Shown: one piece after another, positions 1 through 4,984 of the stretch
Layout: every line of letters begins with the position of its first letter
How positions within the stretch are numbered: position 1 is the first letter of the stretch
Origin: an uncultured Rhodospirillaceae bacterium
GTDB lineage: Bacteria > Pseudomonadota > Alphaproteobacteria > Rhodospirillales > UBA2165
Direction: 5' to 3'
Length of the DNA: 6,214 nt
NCBI GenBank assembly: GCA_913054205.1
Contig: CAJXJM010000163.1
Coordinates: 1 to 6,214, forward strand
Translations under genes and position numbers: made by a program
The notes under the pieces: model-generated
What the model saw: the letters and a program-made list of their open reading frames with translations, nothing else
The model's database searches: none
What the model was told of the DNA's origin: nothing

Positions 1-1219
1 TCATGTATTTAGTTGCCAACCGCACCACTTCAATGGCGACTTCAAAGTTATCGGCAGGTGTGGACGCCGCGACGACAACCAATGGGCTATCTGCATTACG
101 GCCAAAAACGGCCTGATGAAGATCAGATTGTTCGGTCTTTGTCGGCAAGCCGGTCGAGGGACCAGCGCGCTGTACATTTATAACGATGAGTGGGAGTTCA
201 ACAGCAATAGCCAGGCCAATGGCTTCGGTTTTAAGGGCGATACCCGGACCTGAACTTGCAGTTACACCGAGTGTGCCTGCATAGGAGCCGCCCAAGGCCG
301 CGCAAACTGCAGCGATTTCATCTTCTGCTTGGAAAGTCACGATATCGAATTGCTTGAGTTTAGACAACGTGTGCAAAATAGCGGAAGCTGGTGTAATCGG
401 ATAGCCAGCAAAAGTAATTGGCAGATGAGCTTTTTGAGCACCCGCTATCAGGCCGTAGGAAACAGCCTCAATACCTGTAATCGTCCGATAGAGGCCGGGC
501 TCGATAGCTGCGGGTGCCACAAAATAGGCAGTGGTTTCACCCGAGACCTCGGTCGTTTCGCCAAAAGCATGACCGGCATTTACGGCGGCAATATTTGAAT
601 TTGCGATTTCCGGGCGTTTGCCGAATTTTTCGTTTAACCAATTTGTCGTCGGCTCTCGATCACGGCCATACAGCCAGTAAACCAGTCCCAGCGAGTACAT
701 ATTTTTACACCGCACGGCTTCCTTTTGAGACAAGCCGTGGTCTTTAACCGCTTCCAGCGTGTTCTTCGTAATGTCAGCGGCGATCAAACGAAAACCATCA
801 AGGCTGCCGTCTTCAAGAGGGTTTTTCTCATAGCCCGCTTTTTTCAGATTCCGATCGGTAAAAGCGCCGGTATCGACAATTATCAATCCGCCCTTATTAA
901 GATCGGCGACATTCACTTTAAGAGCCGCTGGATTAAGCGCGACCAATACATCCGGCGCGTCACCGGCGGTTCTTATTTCGCGTGATCCAAAGTGGATTTG
1001 AAACGCGGATACGCCAAACGTGGTGCCTTGCGGTGCACGAATTTCGGCTGGGAAATCTGGAAACGTCGATAAATCATTGCCAGCCAATGCTGTTGTCAGT
1101 GTAAATTGACCACCGGTGATTTGAACACCATCACCTGAGTCGCCAGCAAAGCGGACAACTACGTCCTCCACTTCTTCGCGAATGGTCCCCTCCACTGCGA
1201 CGGCCGTTGATCCTTCCAT
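1..1219 (-). CDS. korA: 2-oxoacid (probably 2-oxoglutarate):ferredoxin oxidoreductase, fused gamma-alpha subunit, 3' partial
   Basis: The frame is open from an ATG at 1217-1219 to the window edge, giving 406 residues; the C-terminus is missing. Two domains are visible. A gamma domain covers about residues 20-190 and contains GDSGDGVQITGGQF at 26-39. The start of the pyrimidine-binding alpha domain covers about 265-390, with YPITPAS at 273-279, QAEDE at 297-301, TASSGPG at 320-326 and RAGPSTGLPTKTEQSDL at 351-367, all hallmarks of the KorA/PorA alpha chain. The family, with a KorB partner carrying thiamine diphosphate and an Fe-S cluster, converts a 2-oxoacid and CoA to acyl-CoA and CO2 while reducing ferredoxin. 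The gamma-alpha fusion and overall match favour 2-oxoglutarate, but a branched-chain or pyruvate substrate cannot be excluded. An AGGAG lies 10 nt before the start. The gene probably has its own promoter in the 286-bp gap upstream. korB would be expected downstream, outside the window. Confidence 0.93.
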   Translation of the reverse strand, partial: MEGSTAVAVEGTIREEVEDVVVRFAGDSGDGVQITGGQFTLTTALAGNDLSTFPDFPAEIRAPQGTTFGVSAFQIHFGSREIRTAGDAPDVLVALNPAALKVNVADLNKGGLIIVDTGAFTDRNLKKAGYEKNPLEDGSLDGFRLIAADITKNTLEAVKDHGLSQKEAVRCKNMYSLGLVYWLYGRDREPTTNWLNEKFGKRPEIANSNIAAVNAGHAFGETTEVSGETTAYFVAPAAIEPGLYRTITGIEAVSYGLIAGAQKAHLPITFAGYPITPASAILHTLSKLKQFDIVTFQAEDEIAAVCAALGGSYAGTLGVTASSGPGIALKTEAIGLAIAVELPLIVINVQRAGPSTGLPTKTEQSDLHQAVFGRNADSPLVVVAASTPADNFEVAIEVVRLATKYM

Positions 1220-1229
1220 ACTTCTTGAA

Positions 1230-1234
1230 CTCCT
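1230..1234 (-). promoter_or_regulatory. Ribosome binding site of korA
   Basis: On the minus strand AGGAG is followed by 10 nt and then the korA ATG. This fixes the start at 1219 and agrees with the beginning of conserved gamma-domain similarity about 20 residues later. Confidence 0.7.
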
Positions 1235-1278
1235 AATTTTTAACATCCGCCGCCCATTAATGCGGCACCATACCCAAG

Positions 1279-1308
1279 GTTATATCTTAACGGCCTAACC
1301 ACCATCAA
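1279..1308 (-). promoter_or_regulatory. Putative sigma-70-like promoter of korA (proximal)
   Basis: On the minus strand TTGATG (1303-1308, 4 of 6 matches to TTGACA) and TATAAC (1279-1284, 5 of 6 matches to TATAAT) are separated by 18 nt. Transcription would start near 1272, giving a leader of about 50 nt that contains the AGGAG before korA. This is a match by eye only, but it is the best -10 element I see in the gap and is well placed. Confidence 0.4.
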
Positions 1309-1387
1309 TTTTTCTAATTTTCTTATGAAGCGTGGTTGTTCCAGAGACAAACGATATAGATCTTATGAGTACTCGAAAACGAATTTT

Positions 1388-1416
1388 TTAATATCATAGG
1401 AAATTGAGCTCGGCAA
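1388..1416 (-). promoter_or_regulatory. Possible distal promoter of korA
   Basis: TTGCCG (1411-1416) and TATTAA (1388-1393) are spaced 17 nt apart on the minus strand, each with 4 of 6 consensus matches. The spacing is ideal, but the surrounding DNA is AT-rich, so a chance match is quite possible. It would give a leader of about 160 nt. Confidence 0.18.
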
Positions 1417-1505
1417 ACCGTGAATGCACTAATAAACAACATAAAAAGTAATGGATAATGAGTGGAAGCAGATTAACCGGCGTTATATCCTTTGTTATTT
1501 GACGA

Positions 1506-2009
1506 TTAGGACTTTGATTTTGCGAATCGCGCAAATTCGATCACTAAAGTTTGATATATATCTCTTTTAAAGACGACGGCCATTTCGGGGATTTCTGCCA
1601 AATTGGCCCACTTCCACGCGCCAAATTCAGGGTGTTCGACAGCAGATGGACTGATTTCAGACTCATCGCCTAAAAACCGCATCGCGAACCACTTTTGCGT
1701 CTGACCACGGTAGCGACCTTTCCAAATATTTCCCATGAGATCGGGCGGCAAATCATAACTCAACCATTCGGACGTCTCGCCAATAATTTCAGCATTTCCG
1801 GTTCCGATCTCTTCTTCTAATTCACGGTGTGCAGCCGCAGCCGGTTCTTCGCCATCATCGATGCCGCCTTGAGGCAACTGCCATGCCTCTCGATAGGTAT
1901 CGAGGCGCTGACCTACAAAAACTTTACCGTCTTTGTTAAACAAGACAATCCCAGCGCAGGGACGGTAGGGTAAATCGGTAAACTTATCTGAGCTTGGATC
2001 GGTTGGCAT
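1506..2009 (-). CDS. rppH: RNA 5' pyrophosphohydrolase (Nudix family, RppH/NudH)
   Basis: This is a 167-residue cytoplasmic Nudix hydrolase. The family removes pyrophosphate (or phosphate) from the triphosphorylated 5' end of mRNA, which primes the transcript for RNase E decay; it can also cleave dinucleoside polyphosphates. The Nudix box is complete at residues 48-70: G48, E54, then RELEEEIG at 62-69 with the metal-binding glutamates E63, E66 and E67. Only T70 departs from the usual hydrophobic last position. Other RppH hallmarks are YRPCAGIVLFN at 15-25, WQLPQGG at 43-49 and GQTQKWF at 102-108. The length is normal for the family. The ATG overlaps the stop of the preceding gene by one base (TAATG) and has no Shine-Dalgarno sequence of its own, so translation is probably coupled. 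It is the last gene of the cluster. Confidence 0.95.
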   Translation of the reverse strand: MPTDPSSDKFTDLPYRPCAGIVLFNKDGKVFVGQRLDTYREAWQLPQGGIDDGEEPAAAAHRELEEEIGTGNAEIIGETSEWLSYDLPPDLMGNIWKGRYRGQTQKWFAMRFLGDESEISPSAVEHPEFGAWKWANLAEIPEMAVVFKRDIYQTLVIEFARFAKSKS

Positions 2010-2022
2010 TATTTAGGAGGTG
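2007..2022 (-). promoter_or_regulatory. TAATG translational-coupling junction with anti-Shine-Dalgarno-like sequence
   Basis: The minus strand reads CACCTCCTAAATAATG. The TAA stop of the upstream gene and the ATG of rppH share one base. The stretch just upstream, CACCTCCT, has the sense of the 16S rRNA 3' tail rather than its complement, so it cannot bind the ribosome as a Shine-Dalgarno site. Re-initiation by ribosomes that finish the upstream gene is the likeliest way rppH is translated. Confidence 0.6.
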
Positions 2023-3559
2023 CTGGCGCTTGAGAGGTCGCATTAGCGGGGGCAGGCGCATTAGGTTGGCCAGCTCCAGCCTGGGCTTCCGCACCAGCTC
2101 CGCTGCCACTGATTTTCACAATCGCTGATACCGGCGCTAGGACAATTTTCTTGCCGGCTAAGGTTTTTGTCCAGGCCATGATATTTGTGATGGAGGAGGG
2201 CAGTGCTCGAGCTATTCCAATTGCACTCGCATTCTTTTTTGCAAATTCCTCGAGTTTGGAAAGTCCGCGCATGATACCAAGCTTTGACGGATCTTGATCA
2301 ATAAAAACATCAGCGCGAGCGCGTGGCAACGCAATCGTCGAGGCAATTTTGACAATCAGACTGTTTTTGACCAAGCCATCATCGACGATCAACAGACCTC
2401 GATTGCGAATTTCCTTGAGCACCGGCGTCAGTGCTTGTTGAGAAGTTGCAAATCGAGTGCCCATCATTTGCAGCATGCCGACATTGCCATTCGAAACTGA
2501 CATAACATATCTCAAACGATCGATATTTTCGTTTTGCTTAAGATCTGTTTGCAAAGCAATAGGCCCCGGATCAGAGGTTGGGAAATCATCCGGCTCCATC
2601 GGGAGCGTGATCAAGGTTTCATGCCCTGCCGTGCGCGCCAGACCGACCCAATCCCCAACATTCTTGGCATAGGGATCAAAGGCGAGCGTGACCTCCGCCG
2701 GTGTGTGATTGACGGCTGCTATTGTCGCCGCACGACTAAACCCTAATCCTTTGATTATGATTGCAATCCGTGGAAGGCCTGCCGATCCGGTAAAAGGTTT
2801 GGCATAGACCTGCCAGGCTTGCCGCCCATCTTTTGAAACCTTGGGTACAATGCCGCCTTCCATTGCTTCGCCTAATTTTTTATCCGGTCCGGGCAATGGT
2901 TTCGGGTTCTGCATCATCGGGATGTCTTTAAATGCGGCAGCGGTTACCGAGGGCACAATTGTTCCGGCTCCAGCGCGGGTGCGGGGTCTCGAGGCTTCGG
3001 GAGGTGTGCCGCTGTTTGAGGCCTGAGGTGATGCCTGAGGAGAGACTTGAGGTGAGGCTGCTTGCCCCGCAGCTGAATTGGGTGCTGGCGTGTTCCCTTG
3101 CTCGGGAGCGCCTGCCTGTTGGGATGTGGTTGGCGTACCAGCCGATTTATGCGCCGGAGGGGGAATACCTTTCCGTCCCATCTTCATTTTCATTTTACCC
3201 TTGGGCGGAATTTTCAAGCTTAGGATGGCTTCAGGCAGGTCGCTTTTGGCGCTCTCTTCTCCGTCGCCGCCGAGGAAGAACATGGCGCCGCCGCTCAGCA
3301 CAGCCACCACAACAAACACTGCGGAGCCGATAATAATCCACTTTTTCTTGTCGCCGTCTTCGCCATCTTCGCCGAAATTATCGTCGAAGTCGTCATCCGG
3401 AAAATCGATATCTTCTAGATCAAGGTCTTCGAAATCATCACCGCCGCCGGCTGAAGCCTCACCGCCTCCAGCATCCGGCTCGTCACCAGCAGCTGTGTCG
3501 TCGCCAGCATCATCTGGCGCATCTTCTTCTGGTAGGTCTTCTAATTTATCATCCGCCAT
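2009..3559 (-). CDS. Divergent polysaccharide deacetylase family protein, membrane-anchored, probably non-catalytic
   Basis: This 516-residue protein has four parts. Residues 1-70 are extremely acidic (33 Asp/Glu, one Lys) and probably cytoplasmic. Three lysines (71-73) precede one membrane helix at about 74-98, suggesting an N-in, C-out type II anchor. Residues 99-262 form a Pro/Ala/Ser/Gln-rich linker with a KMKMKMGRK patch (123-131... KMKMKM core) and SPQA repeats. Residues 263-483 form the conserved domain of the divergent polysaccharide deacetylase family (DUF610/YibQ-like), with EVTLAFDPYA at 289-298, AGHE at 311-314, LPMEP at 319-323, MGTRF at 366-370 and RARADVFIDQDP at 413-424. An Ala/Pro/Gly tail follows. 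The usual IDDLG, NNHMG and GHPYP motifs read IKGLG, LQMMG and ARALP here, so hydrolase activity is doubtful. The start is supported by GGAAG 6 nt upstream. It lies 36 nt after ctpA and overlaps rppH by one base. The family has no settled function; a role in envelope or peptidoglycan control is inferred from its neighbours. Confidence 0.88.
   Translation of the reverse strand: MADDKLEDLPEEDAPDDAGDDTAAGDEPDAGGGEASAGGGDDFEDLDLEDIDFPDDDFDDNFGEDGEDGDKKKWIIIGSAVFVVVAVLSGGAMFFLGGDGEESAKSDLPEAILSLKIPPKGKMKMKMGRKGIPPPAHKSAGTPTTSQQAGAPEQGNTPAPNSAAGQAASPQVSPQASPQASNSGTPPEASRPRTRAGAGTIVPSVTAAAFKDIPMMQNPKPLPGPDKKLGEAMEGGIVPKVSKDGRQAWQVYAKPFTGSAGLPRIAIIIKGLGFSRAATIAAVNHTPAEVTLAFDPYAKNVGDWVGLARTAGHETLITLPMEPDDFPTSDPGPIALQTDLKQNENIDRLRYVMSVSNGNVGMLQMMGTRFATSQQALTPVLKEIRNRGLLIVDDGLVKNSLIVKIASTIALPRARADVFIDQDPSKLGIMRGLSKLEEFAKKNASAIGIARALPSSITNIMAWTKTLAGKKIVLAPVSAIVKISGSGAGAEAQAGAGQPNAPAPANATSQAPAPPK
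3020..3055 (-). repeat. SPQ[AV] tandem peptide repeat in the periplasmic linker
   Basis: Three consecutive degenerate 12-bp units encode SPQV-SPQA-SPQA (residues 169-180 of the deacetylase-like protein). They sit in a Pro/Ala/Ser-rich stretch that looks like a flexible spacer between the membrane helix and the folded domain. Confidence 0.7.
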
Positions 3560-3595
3560 AACGGGCTTCCGGAGTGTCTAAAAGGGATGTGTATT

Positions 3596-4951
3596 CTAAC
3601 CTTTTATACGCCGAGAAAACAGGGACACGCCTCGCAACAGGTCAAGAGCACGCTGCAATTGGAAATCCTGTCGATCTGCAGTGCTGGCCTGCGGTGTAGC
3701 TTTTGCCCCATTTTTCGACTTTTCATCAGATTTTTCATCAGATTTTTTGTCGTCTTCTTTGCCCACACCATTTTTGCCGTTGTCATTTTTCAAAGCCCCG
3801 CGGAGATCGGTTTCCCGGGTTCTGCGGCGTTGTTCGACGGCTTCGATTCGCGCTTGCTCAACTTTAATATCCGGCGTCACGCCAATTTCTTGGATAGAGC
3901 GACCGGACGGCGTGTAGTAGCGCGCTGTCGTCAAACGCATGGCGCCGTGCTGCTGCAGAGGAATAATTGTTTGAACGGAGCCTTTACCAAATGATTTAGT
4001 ACCGAGAATAATGGCGCGTTTGTGATCCTGCAGCGCGCCGGCGACAATTTCAGAGGCACTCGCTGAACCTTGATTTATCAGCACGACGATCGGCTTGCCA
4101 TCCGTCAAATCGCCGGGGCGGGCATTAAATCGCTGATGTTCTTCTTTATTGCGGGACCGCGTTGAGACAATTTCGCCTTTGTCCAGGAATGCATCGGAAA
4201 CGGCAATCGCCTGATCGAGAAGTCCGCCAGGGTTATTGCGTAAATCCAGAACAAGGCCGGCGAAATTATCACCGAGTTCTTTCTTAATCTTGGCCATCGC
4301 CTTTTTGAGGCCATCGCTGGTTGGCTGGCTAAATGAAGATATACGAATATAGCCGATATCTTTGCCTTCAACGCGCGAGCGAACCGTGCGGAGAGGAATT
4401 ATGCCGCGCGTGACAGTGACATCAAACGGCTCTTTATTGGTGCGCCTGATCGTGAGCTTGATATCTTCGCCGACTTTGCCGCGCATTTTTTCAACGGCTT
4501 GAGAAAGCGTGAGGCCGAGCACCCGCTCGCCGTTCAAATGAGTGATTAAATCACCAGGTTGGAGGCCGGCTCGAAAGGCTGGTGTATCATCAATCGGCGA
4601 GACCACCTTAATCAGGCCGTTCTCCATCGTGACTTCGATGCCCAACCCGCCAAACTTGCCGCGGGTTTGCACACGCATGTCCCTAAAATTCTTGGCGTTG
4701 AGATAACTCGAATGCGGATCAAGAGAGGTCAGCATGCCAGCAATGGCGGCCTCGATGAGTTCTTCATCTGAAACTTCGGTCACGTAACCTGCGCGAACGC
4801 GTTCAAAGACGTCACCAAAAAGGTTGAGGAGTCGATAGGTGTCGACGTTCTTTTTCTTTTTATCTTTCTCAGCCGCGTGGAGATTGACCGAACCGCCCAT
4901 CACCGACAGAGCGACAATCACACTTACCACGAAGATTGATATCTTTTTCAT
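3596..4951 (-). CDS. ctpA: Carboxyl-terminal processing protease, S41 family
   Basis: This 451-residue periplasmic serine protease begins with a signal peptide: MKK, a hydrophobic stretch to about residue 20, and a likely cleavage after the LHA at 24-26. A PDZ domain follows at about 99-170 (GGLGIEV, AGLQPGD, LNGERV). The S41 catalytic core at about 190-365 contains LDLRNNPGG at 235-243, NQGSASASEIVAGALQD at 293-309 and FGKGSVQ at 321-327. By family alignment the nucleophile is S298, the general base K323 and the supporting residue Q327, so the active site is intact. The C-terminus carries a charged Lys/Asp/Ser/Glu low-complexity stretch at about 385-425 before a short helical end. Ctp proteases degrade or trim periplasmic proteins, often cell-wall hydrolases, choosing substrates by their C-termini. 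AAGG lies 8 nt before the ATG. The gene is 33 nt downstream of envC and 36 nt upstream of the deacetylase-like gene. Confidence 0.95.
   Translation of the reverse strand: MKKISIFVVSVIVALSVMGGSVNLHAAEKDKKKKNVDTYRLLNLFGDVFERVRAGYVTEVSDEELIEAAIAGMLTSLDPHSSYLNAKNFRDMRVQTRGKFGGLGIEVTMENGLIKVVSPIDDTPAFRAGLQPGDLITHLNGERVLGLTLSQAVEKMRGKVGEDIKLTIRRTNKEPFDVTVTRGIIPLRTVRSRVEGKDIGYIRISSFSQPTSDGLKKAMAKIKKELGDNFAGLVLDLRNNPGGLLDQAIAVSDAFLDKGEIVSTRSRNKEEHQRFNARPGDLTDGKPIVVLINQGSASASEIVAGALQDHKRAIILGTKSFGKGSVQTIIPLQQHGAMRLTTARYYTPSGRSIQEIGVTPDIKVEQARIEAVEQRRRTRETDLRGALKNDNGKNGVGKEDDKKSDEKSDEKSKNGAKATPQASTADRQDFQLQRALDLLRGVSLFSRRIKG
3721..3744 (-). repeat. Two-copy 12-bp perfect tandem repeat inside ctpA
   Basis: The plus strand reads TTTCATCAGATT twice in succession. 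On the coding strand this gives the repeated KSDE tetrapeptide at about residues 403-410 of CtpA, within its charged C-terminal low-complexity stretch. The repeat unit is a multiple of three, so slippage would change tail length without breaking the frame. Confidence 0.85.
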
Positions 4952-4984
4952 CAGCTTAACCTTACCTTTTTTGCTTACTTCTAA

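Larger units (their letters stand above)
1220..1505. other. Intergenic region between rppH and korA
   Basis: These 286 bp are more AT-rich than the flanking genes and hold no credible coding frame on either strand. I see the two promoter candidates listed separately, an 8-bp direct repeat TCTTATGA at 1321-1328 and 1361-1368 (40 bp apart), and the 8-bp palindrome GAGTACTC at 1367-1374. No GC-rich stem followed by a T run occurs downstream of rppH, so the upstream transcript ends by a Rho-dependent mechanism or reads into korA. I see no tRNA, riboswitch or mobile-element remnant. Confidence 0.6.

Noticed and set aside
329..985. Three overlapping plus-strand open frames of 77-89 codons.
   Set aside because: All lie antisense to korA, whose minus-strand translation is continuous and carries conserved family motifs throughout.
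1440..1505. A possible terminator after rppH around the TAACGCCGGTTA sequence.
   Set aside because: Only four base pairs can form, with no T run after them, so it does not qualify as an intrinsic terminator.
2015..2032. On the plus strand AGGAGGTG followed 7 nt later by a TTG, resembling a strong ribosome binding site and start.
   Set aside because: The frame closes after about 30 codons inside the antisense of the deacetylase-like gene and shows no protein-like composition; the motif comes from Pro-Pro codons on the other strand.
3078..3581. A 167-codon plus-strand open frame with a long Ser/Pro-rich stretch opposite the acidic tail of the deacetylase-like gene.
   Set aside because: It is the antisense of Asp/Glu/Gly/Ala-rich codons, which yields Ser/Pro-rich peptide automatically. 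It has no domain, and the minus-strand gene clearly matches a known family.
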